Source: Mycolicibacterium duvalii (GTDB taxonomy: Bacteria; Actinomycetota; Actinomycetes; Mycobacteriales; Mycobacteriaceae). Taken from it: 64,000 nucleotides of DNA. The stretch is from assembly GCF_010726645.1 (NCBI RefSeq), contig NZ_AP022563.1, positions 124,001 through 188,000 on the forward strand, written 5' to 3'. This document shows positions 44,953 to 55,834 of the stretch, in pieces (the first letter of the stretch is position 1; each line of letters begins with the position of its first letter). The notes beneath the pieces were generated by a model. It had not been told where the DNA came from. It did not search any database and saw only the letters and a list, made by a program, of their open reading frames with translations. The translations under genes were made by a program, and so were the position numbers.

Positions 44953-46860
44953 GTGAATTCTCGCCCCGACTTTCGCAACGTCGCCATTGTGGCTCACGTC
45001 GACCATGGAAAGACCACCCTGGTCGACGCGATGCTGCGCCAGTCCGGCGCGTTGGCCGGCGAACGCGGTGAGGCGACCGAACGCATCATGGACTCCGGTG
45101 ACCTGGAACGCGAAAAGGGCATCACGATCCTGGCCAAGAACACCGCGGTGCACCGGGTCCACAAGGACGGTTCCGTGACCGTCATCAACGTGATCGACAC
45201 CCCCGGCCACGCCGATTTCGGCGGCGAGGTCGAGCGTGGACTGTCCATGGTCGACGGGGTGTTGCTGCTGGTCGACGCGTCGGAGGGGCCGCTGCCCCAG
45301 ACCCGGTTCGTGCTGCGCAAGGCGCTGGCCGCGCACCTGCCGGTGATCCTGGTGGTGAACAAGACCGACCGCCCGGACGCCCGGATCGCCGAGGTGGTCC
45401 ACGAGAGCCACGACCTGCTGCTCGACGTCGCCTCCGACCTCGACGACGAGGCGCAGGCCGCCGCCGAGAAGGCGCTGGACCTGCCGACGCTCTATGCGTC
45501 CGGCCGGGCCGGGGTGGCCAGCACCACCGCACCCGCCGACGGGGAAGTACCTGACGGAGACAACCTCGATCCGCTGTTCGACGTGCTGATGGACAACATC
45601 CCGCCCCCCGCCGGCGACCCCGAGGCGCCGCTGCAGGCGCTGGTGACCAACCTCGACGCGTCGGCGTTCCTGGGCCGGCTCGCGTTGATCCGCATCTACA
45701 ACGGCCGACTCAGGAAGGGTCAGCAGGTGGCGTGGATGCGGGAGGTGGACGGCGTGCCCGTCATCACGAACGCCAAGATCACCGAGCTGCTGGCCACTGT
45801 CGGCGTCGAACGCGCGCCCACCGACGAGGCCGTCGCCGGCGACATCGTCGCGGTCGCCGGGTTGCCCGAGATCATGATCGGCGACACCCTGGCCGACCCC
45901 GAGCACGCGCACGCGCTGCCCCGCATCACCGTCGACGAACCGGCGATCTCGGTGACCATCGGCACCAACACCTCGCCGCTGGCCGGCAAGGTGTCCGGGC
46001 ACAAGCTGACCGCGCGGATGGTCAAGAGCCGGCTGGACTCCGAGCTCATCGGCAACGTCTCCATTCGCGTCGTCGACATCGGGCGCCCCGACGCCTGGGA
46101 GGTGCAGGGCCGTGGCGAGCTGGCGCTGGCCATCCTGGTCGAGCAGATGCGCCGTGAGGGTTTCGAGCTGACCGTCGGCAAGCCGCAGGTGGTCACCCGC
46201 ACGATCGACGGCAAGCTGCATGAGCCGTTCGAGGCGCTGACCATCGACTGCCCCGAGGAATACGTCGGGGCGATCACGCAGCTGATGGCCGCCCGCAAGG
46301 GCCGCATGGAGGAGATGTCCAACCATGCCGCCGGCTGGGTGCGGATGGACTTCATCGTCCCCAGCCGCGGCCTGATCGGGTTCCGGACCGATTTTCTCAC
46401 CGAGACGCGCGGCACCGGTATCGCCAACGCGGTCTTCGACGGATACCGGCCGTGGGCCGGGGAGATCCGCGCCCGCCACAGCGGCTCGCTGGTGTCGGAC
46501 CGCAGCGGCACCATCACGCCGTTCGCGATGATCCAGCTCGCCGACCGCGGCCAGTTCTTCGTCGAGCCCGGGCAGGACACCTACGAGGGTCAGGTCGTCG
46601 GGATCAACCCGCGTGCCGAGGATCTCGACATCAACATCACCCGCGAGAAGAAGCTGACCAACATGCGCAGCTCGACCGCCGACGTCATCGAGACGCTGGC
46701 CCGCCCGCTCGAACTCGACCTGGAGAAGGCGATGGAGTTCTGCGCCGCCGACGAGTGCGTCGAGGTCACCCCCGAGATCGTGCGGGTGCGCAAGGTCGAG
46801 CTGACGGCATCGCTGCGGGCCAGGGCCAAGGCCCGGGCCAAGCAGCAGGCCGGGACGTAG
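44953..46860 (+). CDS. typA: Ribosome-associated GTPase TypA/BipA
   Basis: 635 residues from the GTG at 44953. G motifs: [10 protein letters not shown] (P-loop), the switch I T in [14 protein letters not shown] (G3) and NKTDRPDA (G4). EF-G-like domains follow, and the C-terminal BipA domain is complete ([29 protein letters not shown]). It binds the 70S ribosome and helps 50S assembly and growth under stress such as cold. Same place as Rv1165. Confidence 0.96.
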   Translation: MNSRPDFRNVAIVAHVDHGKTTLVDAMLRQSGALAGERGEATERIMDSGDLEREKGITILAKNTAVHRVHKDGSVTVINVIDTPGHADFGGEVERGLSMVDGVLLLVDASEGPLPQTRFVLRKALAAHLPVILVVNKTDRPDARIAEVVHESHDLLLDVASDLDDEAQAAAEKALDLPTLYASGRAGVASTTAPADGEVPDGDNLDPLFDVLMDNIPPPAGDPEAPLQALVTNLDASAFLGRLALIRIYNGRLRKGQQVAWMREVDGVPVITNAKITELLATVGVERAPTDEAVAGDIVAVAGLPEIMIGDTLADPEHAHALPRITVDEPAISVTIGTNTSPLAGKVSGHKLTARMVKSRLDSELIGNVSIRVVDIGRPDAWEVQGRGELALAILVEQMRREGFELTVGKPQVVTRTIDGKLHEPFEALTIDCPEEYVGAITQLMAARKGRMEEMSNHAAGWVRMDFIVPSRGLIGFRTDFLTETRGTGIANAVFDGYRPWAGEIRARHSGSLVSDRSGTITPFAMIQLADRGQFFVEPGQDTYEGQVVGINPRAEDLDINITREKKLTNMRSSTADVIETLARPLELDLEKAMEFCAADECVEVTPEIVRVRKVELTASLRARAKARAKQQAGT

Positions 46861-46885
46861 CGGGGCCGTCGTTACCCTGTACAGC

Positions 46886-48769
46886 GTGCCGATCGCCCGC
46901 CGACTCTCGACCTGCGTGGTCGCGGCGGCCCTGCTGGTGGTCGGAGGGTGCACGGTCAGCCCGCCACCGGCGCCGCAGAGCACCGACACCACGGAGTCGA
47001 CACCGGCGCCGCCGATGAAGGCAACGCAGATCATCATGGCGATCGACTCGATCGGGCCCGGCTTCAACCCGCATCTGTTGTCCGACCAGTCGCCGGTCAA
47101 CGCCGCGATCAGCGCGCTGGTGCTGCCCAGCTCGTTTCGGCCCGTCCCGGACGCGACGACGCCGACCGGGTCGCGCTGGGAGATGGACCCCTCGCTGCTG
47201 GAATCCGCGGAGGTCACCAGCGAGGACCCGTTCACCGTCACCTACAAGATCCGGCCGGAGGCGCAGTGGACCGACAACGCGCCCATCGGCGCCGACGACT
47301 ACTGGTACCTCTGGCGCCAGATGGTCAGCCAGCCCGGCACGGTGGACCCGGCGGGCTATGACCTGATCACCGGCGTGCAGTCGGTCGAGGGCGGCAAGAC
47401 GGCCGTCGTCACGTTCTCTCAGCCCTATCCGGCCTGGCACGAACTGTTCAACAACATCCTGCCCGCGCACATCGTCAAGGACGTGCCGGGTGGCTTCGCG
47501 GCCGGCTTGGCGCGCGCACTGCCGGTCACCGGCGGACAGTTCCGGGTGGAGACCATCGACCCGCAGCGCGACGAGATCCTGCTGGCCCGCAACGACCGTT
47601 ACTGGGGTGAGCCCGCGACCCCCGATCTGGTGCTGTTCCGTCGCGGCGGCAGCTCGGCCGCCCTGGCCGACTCGATCCGCAACGGCGATACGCAGGTTGC
47701 CCAGGTGCACGGCGGCGCGGCGGCGTTCGCCCAGCTCTCTGCGATTCCGGATGTGCGGACGGCCCGCATCGTGACCCCGCGGGTGATGCAGGTGACGTTG
47801 CGCGCCCAGCGGCCGGCGCTGGCCGACGCGCAGGTGCGCAAGGCCGTCCTCGGTCTGCTGGACGTGGACCTGCTGGCCGCGGTGGGCGCCGGCGACGACA
47901 ACACCGTCACGCTCGCGCAGGCCCAGGTCCGGTCCCCGTCGGACACCGGGTACGTGCCGACGGCGCCGCCGCAGATGACGCGTCAGGATGCGTTGGGGCT
48001 GCTGGCCGGCGCGGGCTACCAGATCGAAGCGGTGCCGCCGCCCGACGAACCCGCGCCCGACAACCCGCCCGTCAACAACCCGCCCGTCAACAACAATGGC
48101 CGCGGCCAGCTGCTACGCGACGGCGAGCCGCTGACGATCGTCCTCGGCGTCGCCGACAACGACCCGACCGCGGTGGCCGTGGCCAACACTGCAGCCGACC
48201 AGCTCCGCGACGTCGGTATCGCCGCGACGGTCGCGCGGCTGGACCCGGTAGCGCTCTACAGTGATGCGCTGGTCAACAACCGGGTCGACGCCGTCGTCGG
48301 CTGGCGACAGGCGGGCGGGGACCTGGCCACCGCTCTGGCGTCGCGATACAGCTGCCCGGCGCTGGAGGCCACTGCCGTGGCCACCACCACGCCGACGCCG
48401 CCGCCGTCGCCGACCAGGGGTTCGGAGTCGCCCGCGCCGCCACCGGTTCCGCCGCGCACCACCGCGACCACGCCGCCGCCTGCCGCGCCCGGTACCGGTG
48501 AGCTGGTCCAGGCGCCCAGCAACATCACCGGGATCTGCGACCGCACCATCCAGCCCCTCATCGACGCCGCGCTGCGCGGCACCGCCGACATCGCCGAGGT
48601 GATCGACGAGGTGGAGCCGAAGCTGTGGGACCTGTGGACGGTGCTGCCGATCCTGCAGGACACCACGATCGTCGCGTCCGGGCCGAGTGTCGGCAACGTC
48701 AGCCTGACCGGCGCGGTACCCGTCGGGATCGTCGGTGACGCCGGCAAGTGGATCAAGCTGCGCCAGTAG
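46886..48769 (+). CDS. lpqW: Lipoprotein LpqW (SBP_bac_5 fold)
   Basis: 627 residues from GTG, near the 635 of Rv1166. The lipobox LVVGGC places the lipidated Cys at residue 22. A DppA/OppA-like solute-binding fold follows ([31 protein letters not shown]). Two low-complexity Pro/Asn and Pro/Thr insertions lie near 390-410 and 500-545. LpqW steers PIM intermediates toward LAM, and its mutants are suppressed by pimE changes. 25 bp after typA. Its 3' end overlaps the ClC gene by 17 bp in the opposite direction. Confidence 0.93.
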   Translation: MPIARRLSTCVVAAALLVVGGCTVSPPPAPQSTDTTESTPAPPMKATQIIMAIDSIGPGFNPHLLSDQSPVNAAISALVLPSSFRPVPDATTPTGSRWEMDPSLLESAEVTSEDPFTVTYKIRPEAQWTDNAPIGADDYWYLWRQMVSQPGTVDPAGYDLITGVQSVEGGKTAVVTFSQPYPAWHELFNNILPAHIVKDVPGGFAAGLARALPVTGGQFRVETIDPQRDEILLARNDRYWGEPATPDLVLFRRGGSSAALADSIRNGDTQVAQVHGGAAAFAQLSAIPDVRTARIVTPRVMQVTLRAQRPALADAQVRKAVLGLLDVDLLAAVGAGDDNTVTLAQAQVRSPSDTGYVPTAPPQMTRQDALGLLAGAGYQIEAVPPPDEPAPDNPPVNNPPVNNNGRGQLLRDGEPLTIVLGVADNDPTAVAVANTAADQLRDVGIAATVARLDPVALYSDALVNNRVDAVVGWRQAGGDLATALASRYSCPALEATAVATTTPTPPPSPTRGSESPAPPPVPPRTTATTPPPAAPGTGELVQAPSNITGICDRTIQPLIDAALRGTADIAEVIDEVEPKLWDLWTVLPILQDTTIVASGPSVGNVSLTGAVPVGIVGDAGKWIKLRQ

Positions 48770-50027
48770 CGTCCGGCACGCTGTGCCGGCGTTCGGTCGG
48801 CCTGTCCCGGTGCCGCTGCGCGATGACATGCGCCGTCCATGCGCTCAACGCGAACACCGCCAGAAGCCACAGGGGAGGGTGTGCCAGCTCCCACACGAAC
48901 AACGCCGCGAACAACGGCGAACGCTGCGTGATCGTCAGCACCCCGGCCGCGCACGTCAGCGACACCGCGGCGACGTTCAGATCGGCACCGGCCCACTGGT
49001 TGAGACCCAGCGCCACCACCGAACCGGCGGCCGCGCCGGTCGCCAACGCCGGAGTGATCAGGCCGCCGACCGCGCCGGCCCGCAGGAACAGCGCCGTCAG
49101 CAGCGGCTTGAGCAGCAGGATCGCGCCCGCGGCGGCCAGGGTGAGTCCGCTGTTGACGCTGACCTGCAGGATGCTGCGGCCGTTGCCGGGCAGTTCGGGC
49201 AGCCACAGCGAACAGACGCCGGTCAGCAGTCCGGCCCCGGCGATCGCCGGGACCAGCATCCACGAGACGGGCTGCACCGCGGGCCGCGCCGAGGCCATCA
49301 CCTTGTCGAACGTCATGCCGACCGCCGCGGCCAGCGGAGCCAGCGCCAGCGCCAGGAACACGAACAGGTACGACACATCAGCGCGCGGCCACTGCACGGA
49401 ATGCTCGAAGTGGGTGACCGGCGCGGCCACCGCCACCGCGAGGCTCGACGTGATCAGCGCGACGCCCAGCACGCGGGGGTGCCAGGTGCCCAGCAGTATC
49501 CGGGCGGCGAACAGCGCCCCACCCAGCGGCACGGCGTAGACCGCGCCGAGTCCCGCCCCGGCCGCGCAGGCCAGCAGGATGTCGCGGTCGCGCGCGGTCA
49601 GCGCCAATTTCGAGGTTCCCAGATCGCTCCAGGACGCGGCCAGCTGCCGGGGCGCGCCCTCCCGCCCCAGGGAGGCGCCCGACCCGACGAGCAACACCTG
49701 CAGGCCGGCGTCGATCGACAGCACCCGCCTGGGCAGGGGCGCACCGGTGCGGATCGCCTCTGGCAGGGCCGCACCCAAAGTCGGCACCGCACGCCGTCGC
49801 CGCAGCAGCCACCAGCCCAGCCCCGCCAGCGCGCCCCCGAGCATCGGGCCCAGCGCGCGGCGCAGGTGGCCGCTGCCCTCCACACCGGACAGCAAGGTTC
49901 CCAGACTGTAGTGATAGGTGGCGTGCTCGATCGCATGAAGCAGCAGCGTCGTGGCCGCACCCGCCGCCCCGGCAAGCAACCCGATGATCACGACGGCGCA
50001 CCCGAACTGCAGGGAGCGTCGACTCAC
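48753..50027 (-). CDS. ClC family chloride channel/transporter
   Basis: 424 residues from the GTG at 50027 ([20 protein letters not shown]...). The ClC signatures are present: [15 protein letters not shown] contains the gating Glu in GREG, and [22 protein letters not shown] matches the GxFxP helix region. About 10-12 membrane helices. It exchanges Cl- (or nitrate/fluoride) for H+. The frame extends upstream another 30 codons, but similarity begins near 50027. Confidence 0.87.
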   Translation of the reverse strand: MSRRSLQFGCAVVIIGLLAGAAGAATTLLLHAIEHATYHYSLGTLLSGVEGSGHLRRALGPMLGGALAGLGWWLLRRRRAVPTLGAALPEAIRTGAPLPRRVLSIDAGLQVLLVGSGASLGREGAPRQLAASWSDLGTSKLALTARDRDILLACAAGAGLGAVYAVPLGGALFAARILLGTWHPRVLGVALITSSLAVAVAAPVTHFEHSVQWPRADVSYLFVFLALALAPLAAAVGMTFDKVMASARPAVQPVSWMLVPAIAGAGLLTGVCSLWLPELPGNGRSILQVSVNSGLTLAAAGAILLLKPLLTALFLRAGAVGGLITPALATGAAAGSVVALGLNQWAGADLNVAAVSLTCAAGVLTITQRSPLFAALFVWELAHPPLWLLAVFALSAWTAHVIAQRHRDRPTERRHSVPDATGAA

Positions 50028-50180
50028 CAGCCGAATGTAAGCCAGACCTGCCGGTGACGTGCCGTACCGGCCGATGACGATTCGCCGTCCCCTGTCGAGA
50101 ACGTCGGCGTGCGTCAGTGCCACGGCCTGGGATGCTGGTAACGGTCCCGCCCGTCTCGTCCATGCGAATCTGGAGCAGCG

Positions 50181-51140
50181 ATGAATACGTTTGCCGACCC
50201 ACGCCCGAACTGGCCGACCCTGCGGGTGTCGGACTGGACCCCGACCCGCGACACCCTGCACATGTGGACGCAGATCGTGGGCAAGATCCGTATGCGGCAC
50301 GCCCCGCTGGTCAACCACTGGTGGCAGGCGACGCTCTATGTCAGCCCTCGTGGGTTGACGACGTCGGCGATCCCGTACCGAAGCGGGGCATTCGAAATGG
50401 AGTTCGACTTCCTCGGCCATCGCCTCGACATCCGCAGCAGCGACGGTGGGACGCAGAGCCTGCCGCTGCAGCCGATGCCGGTCGCCGAGTTCTATACCCG
50501 ACTCCTGGACCTTCTGGGCTCCCTCGGCATCGAGGCGCAGATCCGCCCGGTGCCCAACGAGGTCGACCCCGCGATCCCGTTCCCCGAGGACCACCACCAC
50601 GCCTCCTACGACGCCGACGCGGTCACTGCGTTCTGGCGCCAACTGCTGCAGGCCAACCGGGTGATGGGCGAGTTCCGGTCGCATTTCGTGGGCAAGGTCA
50701 GTCCGGTGCACTTCTTTTGGGGCGCCATGGACCTGGCCTGCACGCGCTTCTCCGGCGGCTCCGCTCCGCCGCACCCGGGTGGAGCACCGAACTGTGCGGA
50801 CTGGGTCATGGTCGAGGGCTATTCGCACGAGCTGTCCAGCTGTGGGTTCTGGCCGGGCGGCGGGCAGGAGGGCGCGTTCTATGCCTACGCCTACCCCGCA
50901 CCTGACGGGTTCGCCGATCACCCCGCCGGTCCCGACGGTGCGTTCTACAGCACCGAGTTTCAGCAGTTCCTTTTTCCGTACGAGGCCGCCCGCGCGGCGA
51001 CCGACCCGGACCGGGCGGTCGCCGAGTTCCTGCACACGACTTATGCGGCCGCCGCCGACCTGGGCGGTTGGGACCGGGCCGCGCTGGAGGACGATCCGAT
51101 GCGGTTGTCCCGAGCCCGGGTCGACCCGCCCGCACGCTGA
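50181..51140 (+). CDS. DUF5996 family protein
   Basis: 319 residues. The N-terminal [28 protein letters not shown], the [22 protein letters not shown] stretch and the late [16 protein letters not shown] are diagnostic of DUF5996, soluble proteins of unknown activity widespread in bacteria. Many conserved His/Trp/Glu residues suggest an enzyme or ligand binder. It lies 32 bp before mshB on the same strand. Confidence 0.85.
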   Translation: MNTFADPRPNWPTLRVSDWTPTRDTLHMWTQIVGKIRMRHAPLVNHWWQATLYVSPRGLTTSAIPYRSGAFEMEFDFLGHRLDIRSSDGGTQSLPLQPMPVAEFYTRLLDLLGSLGIEAQIRPVPNEVDPAIPFPEDHHHASYDADAVTAFWRQLLQANRVMGEFRSHFVGKVSPVHFFWGAMDLACTRFSGGSAPPHPGGAPNCADWVMVEGYSHELSSCGFWPGGGQEGAFYAYAYPAPDGFADHPAGPDGAFYSTEFQQFLFPYEAARAATDPDRAVAEFLHTTYAAAADLGGWDRAALEDDPMRLSRARVDPPAR

Positions 51141-51172
51141 GGTTCGCCGCCTCGGCAGGCAAGCTGGTGGCC

Positions 51173-52027
51173 ATGGAGACACCGCGGCTGCTGTTCGTGC
51201 ACGCCCACCCCGACGACGAGACGCTGACCACCGGCGCGACCATCGCGCACTACACGTCCCGGGGCGCCCAGGTGCAGGTCGTCACCTGCACGCTCGGCGA
51301 GGAGGGGGAGGTGATCGGCGACCGGTGGGCACGCCTGGCCGTCGACCATGCCGACCAGCTCGGCGGTTACCGCATTGGGGAGCTGACCGCGGCGCTGGCG
51401 GCGCTGGGTGTCGACCGGCCCCGGTATCTCGGCGGCGCGGGACGCTGGCGTGATTCGGGCATGGAGGGCACGCCGCCCCGGCGCGCCGAACGCTTCGTCG
51501 ACGGGGACCTCGCCGAACAGGCCGCTGCCCTGGCCGCGGTGATCGACGAGCTCCGCCCGCACGTCGTCGTCACCTACGACCCCCGCGGCGGGTACGGCCA
51601 CCCCGACCACATCCGCGCCCACCAGGTGACCACCGCCGCCGTCGACGCCGCCGGCTGGCGGGTGCCGAAGTTCTACTGGACCGTGATGGCGGCGTCCGCA
51701 CTGACCGCCGGCAACGTGGTGCTGGGCGACGCGCCCGAGCAGTGGACGCGGATTCCGCTGGAGGCGCTGCCGTTCGATGCGTACGCCGACGACGCCATCG
51801 ACGCGGCGATGGACCTGACGGCGCACCTGCCGGCGAAAGTCGCTGCGCTGCGTGCCCATCAGACGCAGGTCAGTGTCTCCGGCGACGGCCGATTCTTCGC
51901 GTTGTCCAACAACATCGCGCTGCCGGTCGACACCACCGAGCACTACGTGCTGGCCGCCGGTACGGCCGGTCGCCGCGACGGGCGCGGCTGGGAGACCGAC
52001 CTGCTGGCGGGGCTGAATGTGGGTTGA
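51173..52027 (+). CDS. mshB: Mycothiol biosynthesis deacetylase MshB
   Basis: 284 residues. MshB removes acetate from GlcNAc-inositol in mycothiol synthesis, the main thiol buffer of actinobacteria. The zinc site is HAHPDDE near residue 10 (His and Asp ligands, catalytic Asp) with the distal His in [11 protein letters not shown]. Same place as Rv1170. The ATG at 51173 was chosen; a GTG two codons earlier is possible. Confidence 0.93.
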   Translation: METPRLLFVHAHPDDETLTTGATIAHYTSRGAQVQVVTCTLGEEGEVIGDRWARLAVDHADQLGGYRIGELTAALAALGVDRPRYLGGAGRWRDSGMEGTPPRRAERFVDGDLAEQAAALAAVIDELRPHVVVTYDPRGGYGHPDHIRAHQVTTAAVDAAGWRVPKFYWTVMAASALTAGNVVLGDAPEQWTRIPLEALPFDAYADDAIDAAMDLTAHLPAKVAALRAHQTQVSVSGDGRFFALSNNIALPVDTTEHYVLAAGTAGRRDGRGWETDLLAGLNVG

Positions 52028-52080
52028 CCCCGGGCGAAGCGGGTAAGCTGCCCCCAACCGAGCGCGCGGAAGGGCAGCAC

Positions 52081-52188
52081 ATGGACCCCGATCTGGATCC
52101 GAACCTGCAACATTGGCAGGACCGGCTGGACAGCTATCAGTGGGTGGTCGGTTCGCTGGTGTCGCTGCTCGACAGCATCCCGACCTGA
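52081..52188 (+). CDS. Possible 35-residue protein upstream of the membrane gene
   Basis: MDPDLDPNLQHWQDRLDSYQ... is 35 residues with host-like codons and an acidic start. GGAAGG precedes the ATG at 9 bp. Its stop (TGA 52186-52188) overlaps a CTG that could start the next gene. It may be a real micro-protein, a leader, or part of a gene with a shifted frame. Confidence 0.4.
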   Translation: MDPDLDPNLQHWQDRLDSYQWVVGSLVSLLDSIPT

Positions 52189-52607
52189 CGGCGTCCGCGT
52201 CGCCGGTCTCCGGCCGGCTCCGTGGCATCGTCCTGGCCCTGCTCGGCGTCGACGGTGTGTTCTCGGCCCTGATCGCCGTGTTCTTCCTCCCGCTGCGGGT
52301 CGGTGGAATTCCGCTGCCGGTCAGCGCGCTGCTCAGCGGTCTGATCAACGTCGCGCTGGTGTGGGCCGCGTTGCAGTGGACCACAGCGCCGAGGCTCGCT
52401 GCGCTGCCGTTGTGGACGTGGTTGGCCACGGTGCTGGTCTGCACGTTCGGTGGCCCGGGTGACGACATCATCTTCGGCGGCGTCGGACTGATGGAGTACG
52501 GGCCGCTGCTGCTGATCGCGGTGGGCGGTCTGCCACCGGCCTGGGTGCTGACGCGCCGCACCGCCCAGCCCGGCGCCGGGGGGAACTCCGGGGCCCGCGT
52601 CCGGTGA
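52113..52607 (+). CDS. Small integral membrane protein (Rv1171-like position)
   Basis: Up to 164 residues from TTG 52113. The conserved-looking part begins at about 52185, where the codon is CTG, giving 140 residues. Four TM helices are visible (GIVLALLGVDGVFSALIAVFFLPL, PVSALLSGLINVALVWAALQW, WLATVLVCTF and LLLIAVGGLPPAWVL). Function is unknown. Rv1171 sits in the same place between mshB and fbiC. The start is uncertain and could involve CTG overlapping the previous stop. Confidence 0.6.
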   Translation: MAGPAGQLSVGGRFAGVAARQHPDLTASASPVSGRLRGIVLALLGVDGVFSALIAVFFLPLRVGGIPLPVSALLSGLINVALVWAALQWTTAPRLAALPLWTWLATVLVCTFGGPGDDIIFGGVGLMEYGPLLLIAVGGLPPAWVLTRRTAQPGAGGNSGARVR

Positions 52608-52703
52608 CTACTGTGACCCCTATGTCACGTGCATGGCAGGCGCACTCTGTTTCAGATCGTGAGACGCACGGATGATCCGCGACCACGCCGGGGTTATGCG
52701 GAA

Positions 52704-55274
52704 GTGGCTCTGAACACCCAGCGCGGCGCCGACCTGCCCGACCCGGTGGTTCCCCCTGCGCACAACCCCTCAGCTCTGCGGCGGGTGCTGCGGCGCGCTC
52801 GCGACGGCGTGGCCCTCAACGTCGACGAGGCCGCGATCGCACTGACCGCCCGCGGCGACGACCTGACCGACCTGTGCGCCAGCGCGGCGCGGGTGCGCGA
52901 CGCCGGCCTGGCGGCGGCCGACCGACGCGGGGGTACTGGAGCGCTGCCCGTCAGCTACTCCCGCAAGGTGTTCATCCCCGTCACCCACCTGTGTCGCGAC
53001 ACCTGCCACTACTGCACCTTCGTCACCGTGCCCGGCCGCCTGCGCGCAGCCGGGCAGGGGATGTACATGGAGCCCGACGAGATCCTCGACGTCGCGCGCC
53101 GCGGGGCCGAGATGGGTTGCAAAGAAGCGCTGTTCACACTCGGGGACCGACCCGAGGCGCGCTGGGACGAGGCCCGGCAGTGGCTCGACGAGCGTGGTTA
53201 CGACTCCACGCTGGACTACGTGCGGGCGATGGCGATCCGGGTGCTGGAGGACACCGGGCTGCTGCCGCACCTGAACCCGGGTGTCATGAGCTGGGCCGAA
53301 CTCTCACGGCTCAAGCCCGTCGCGCCGTCGATGGGCATGATGCTCGAGACGACCTCGCGCCGGTTATACGAGACCCGCGGTGCCGCTCACTATGGCAGCC
53401 CCGACAAGGATCCCGAGGTGCGGCTGCGCACGCTGGCCGACGCGGGCCGGCTGTCCATTCCGTTCACCACCGGTCTGCTGGTCGGCATCGGCGAGACACT
53501 GGCCGAGCGGGCCGAGACCATCCACGCGATCCGGCGCTCGCACAAGGAGTTCGGGCACGTTCAGGAAGTGATCGTGCAGAACTTCCGGGCCAAGGAGCAC
53601 ACCGCGATGGCCGGTGTGCCCGATGCCGGGTTCGAGGACTTCCTGGCCACCATCGCCGTCACCCGGCTGGTGCTGGGGCCCAAGATGCGTGTGCAGGCGC
53701 CGCCGAACCTGGTGTCGCGGCAGGAGTGCCTGGCGCTGATCGGCGCCGGGGTCGACGACTGGGGCGGGGTGTCGCCGCTGACCCCTGACCACGTCAACCC
53801 GGAGCGGCCGTGGCCCGCGCTCGACGAGTTGGCCGCCGTCACCGCCGAAGCCGGCTACGACCTGGTGCAGCGGCTGACCGCGCAACCGCAGTACGTGCAG
53901 GCCGGGGCCGCCTGGATCGACCCGCGCGTACGCGGGCACGTCGACGCGCTGGCCGACCCGGACACCGGGTACGCGCTCGACGTCGACCCGGTCGGGCGGC
54001 CGTGGCAGGAGCCCGACGAGGCCTCGGAGTCGCTGGGGCGGGTGGATCTGCACGCCGCCATCGACGACGCCGGCCGCCTCACCGACACGCGCAGCGACCT
54101 CGACAGCGCCTTCGGTGACTGGGAGTCGATCCGCCAGAAGGTGGGGGAACTGGCCGCCCGCGCGCCCGAACGCGTCGACACCGATGTGCTGGCCGCCTTG
54201 CGTTCCGCGGAACGCGACCCGGCCGGCTGCACCGACGACGAGTACCTCGCGCTGGCCACCGCCGACGGTCCGGCGCTGGACGCGGTCGCCGCGCTGGCCG
54301 ACGCGTTGCGCCGGGACGCCGTCGGCGACGACGTGACGTTCGTGGTCAACCGCAACATCAACTTCACCAACATCTGCTACACCGGCTGCCGGTTCTGCGC
54401 GTTCGCGCAACGCAAGGGCGACGCCGACGCGTACTCGTTGTCCACCGCCGAGGTGGCCGACCGGGCGTGGGAGGCCCATGTCGCCGGCGCCACCGAAGTG
54501 TGCATGCAGGGCGGCATCGACCCGGAGTTGCCGGTGACCGGTTATGCCGATCTGGTCCGCGCGGTCAAGGCGCGGGTGCCGTCGATGCACGTGCACGCGT
54601 TCAGCCCCATGGAGATCGCCAACGGCGTCACCAAGAGCGGCCAGAGCGTGCGGGAGTGGCTGACCGCGTTGCGCGAGGCCGGTCTGGGGTCGATCCCCGG
54701 CACCGCCGCCGAGATCCTCGACGACGACGTGCGCTGGGTGCTGACCAAGGGCAAGCTGCCCACCTCGATGTGGATCGACGTCGTCACCACCGCCCACGAG
54801 GTGGGGCTGCGGTCGAGTTCGACGATGATGTACGGCCACGTCGACACGCCGCGGCACTGGGTCGGTCACCTGCGGGTGCTGCGCGACATCCAGGACCGCA
54901 CCGGCGGCTTCACCGAGTTCGTGCCGCTGCCCTTCGTGCACCAGTCGTCCCCGCTGTATCTGGCCGGCGGGGCGCGTCCCGGCCCGACCCACCGCGACAA
55001 CCGGGCGGTGCACGCGCTGGCGCGGATCATGCTGCACGGCAGGATCGCCAACATCCAGACCAGCTGGGTCAAGCTCGGCACCGAGCGCACCCAGGTGATG
55101 TTGCGCGGCGGGGCCAACGACCTGGGCGGCACGCTGATGGAGGAGACCATCTCGCGGATGGCCGGCTCGGAGTTCGGCTCGTTCAAGAGTGTGGAGGATC
55201 TCGTCGCGATCGCCGCCGGGATCGGCCGGCCCGCCCGGCAACGCACCACCACCTATGCGCCGCTGGCTGCCTGA
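52704..55274 (+). CDS. fbiC: 7,8-didemethyl-8-hydroxy-5-deazariboflavin synthase FbiC
   Basis: 856 residues from the GTG at 52704, exactly the M. tuberculosis length (Rv1173). A fusion of CofG- and CofH-type radical-SAM enzymes that makes the F420 chromophore FO from tyrosine and a riboflavin precursor. The first [4Fe-4S] motif is CRDTCHYC (Cys97, 101, 104); the second is CYTGCRFC near residue 558. The frame is open to 52629, but similarity and length favour 52704. It feeds F420-dependent enzymes such as the FDOR at 12412. Confidence 0.96.
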   Translation: MALNTQRGADLPDPVVPPAHNPSALRRVLRRARDGVALNVDEAAIALTARGDDLTDLCASAARVRDAGLAAADRRGGTGALPVSYSRKVFIPVTHLCRDTCHYCTFVTVPGRLRAAGQGMYMEPDEILDVARRGAEMGCKEALFTLGDRPEARWDEARQWLDERGYDSTLDYVRAMAIRVLEDTGLLPHLNPGVMSWAELSRLKPVAPSMGMMLETTSRRLYETRGAAHYGSPDKDPEVRLRTLADAGRLSIPFTTGLLVGIGETLAERAETIHAIRRSHKEFGHVQEVIVQNFRAKEHTAMAGVPDAGFEDFLATIAVTRLVLGPKMRVQAPPNLVSRQECLALIGAGVDDWGGVSPLTPDHVNPERPWPALDELAAVTAEAGYDLVQRLTAQPQYVQAGAAWIDPRVRGHVDALADPDTGYALDVDPVGRPWQEPDEASESLGRVDLHAAIDDAGRLTDTRSDLDSAFGDWESIRQKVGELAARAPERVDTDVLAALRSAERDPAGCTDDEYLALATADGPALDAVAALADALRRDAVGDDVTFVVNRNINFTNICYTGCRFCAFAQRKGDADAYSLSTAEVADRAWEAHVAGATEVCMQGGIDPELPVTGYADLVRAVKARVPSMHVHAFSPMEIANGVTKSGQSVREWLTALREAGLGSIPGTAAEILDDDVRWVLTKGKLPTSMWIDVVTTAHEVGLRSSSTMMYGHVDTPRHWVGHLRVLRDIQDRTGGFTEFVPLPFVHQSSPLYLAGGARPGPTHRDNRAVHALARIMLHGRIANIQTSWVKLGTERTQVMLRGGANDLGGTLMEETISRMAGSEFGSFKSVEDLVAIAAGIGRPARQRTTTYAPLAA

Positions 55275-55510
55275 CGCCCCCGGGGGACACGCCGGAGACC
55301 CGGCCGCAGCCCTACTAGGCGAGCGGTAAATGAGACGGCTAGTATCTGTAACCACGCGCAACCCTTAAACCGGATGCGCGAGTTAGGGCACACTGAGACA
55401 ACCGTGCCGGCAAGGGCAGGGATACTTGCTGGGACCCGTTCGCAGTCGAGCTCGATGCCTGTCAAACAGCCCGCAGGATTGCAGTTCGAGAGAACTTGAG
55501 GAGAAGTTAG
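55275..55510. promoter_or_regulatory. fbiC-fdxC intergenic region with the fdxC promoter
   Basis: 236 bp. It is visibly more A/T-rich around 55325-55385 (GGTAAATGAGACGGCTAGTATCTGTAACC), where a promoter is likely. GAGGAG ends 9 bp before the fdxC GTG and is a good ribosome site. Exact -10/-35 boxes cannot be fixed. The M. tuberculosis genes between fbiC and fdxC are absent. Confidence 0.4.
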
Positions 55511-55834
55511 GTGACGTACGTCATTGCCGAGCCTTGCGTCGACGTCAAAGACAAGGCGTGCATCGAGGAATGCCCTGTCGACTGCATCTACGAGGGTGCT
55601 CGCATGCTGTACATCCACCCGGATGAATGCGTCGACTGCGGCGCATGCGAGCCGGTGTGCCCGGTGGAGGCGATCTACTACGAGGACGACGTCCCCGACC
55701 AGTGGAGCAGCTACACCCAGGCGAACGCGGACTTCTTCAACGAGCTCGGTTCGCCGGGCGGCGCGTCGAAGGTGGGCCAGACCGACAACGACCCGCCGGC
55801 GGTCAAGAGCCTGCCTCCGCAGGGCGAGGACTGA
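55511..55834 (+). CDS. fdxC: Seven-iron ferredoxin FdxC
   Basis: 107 residues. Eight cysteines (9, 17, 21, 25, 40, 43, 46, 50) in the order C-x7-C-x3-C-x3-C and C-x2-C-x2-C-x3-C give one [3Fe-4S] and one [4Fe-4S] cluster. A soluble low-potential electron carrier for cytochromes P450 or central metabolism. Same place and length as Rv1177. The following aminotransferase frame overlaps its stop. Confidence 0.95.
   Translation: MTYVIAEPCVDVKDKACIEECPVDCIYEGARMLYIHPDECVDCGACEPVCPVEAIYYEDDVPDQWSSYTQANADFFNELGSPGGASKVGQTDNDPPAVKSLPPQGED

Noticed and set aside
44893..47241. 782-codon open frame antisense to typA and lpqW
   Set aside because: Shadow of typA; no motif, strong Asp/Gly/His bias.
55277..55286. 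CCCCCGGGGG just after fbiC as a terminator
   Set aside because: No loop, so it cannot fold as a normal hairpin; simple GC-rich palindrome.
53364..55361. 665-codon open frame antisense to fbiC
   Set aside because: Shadow of fbiC with Arg/Gly/His-biased product.
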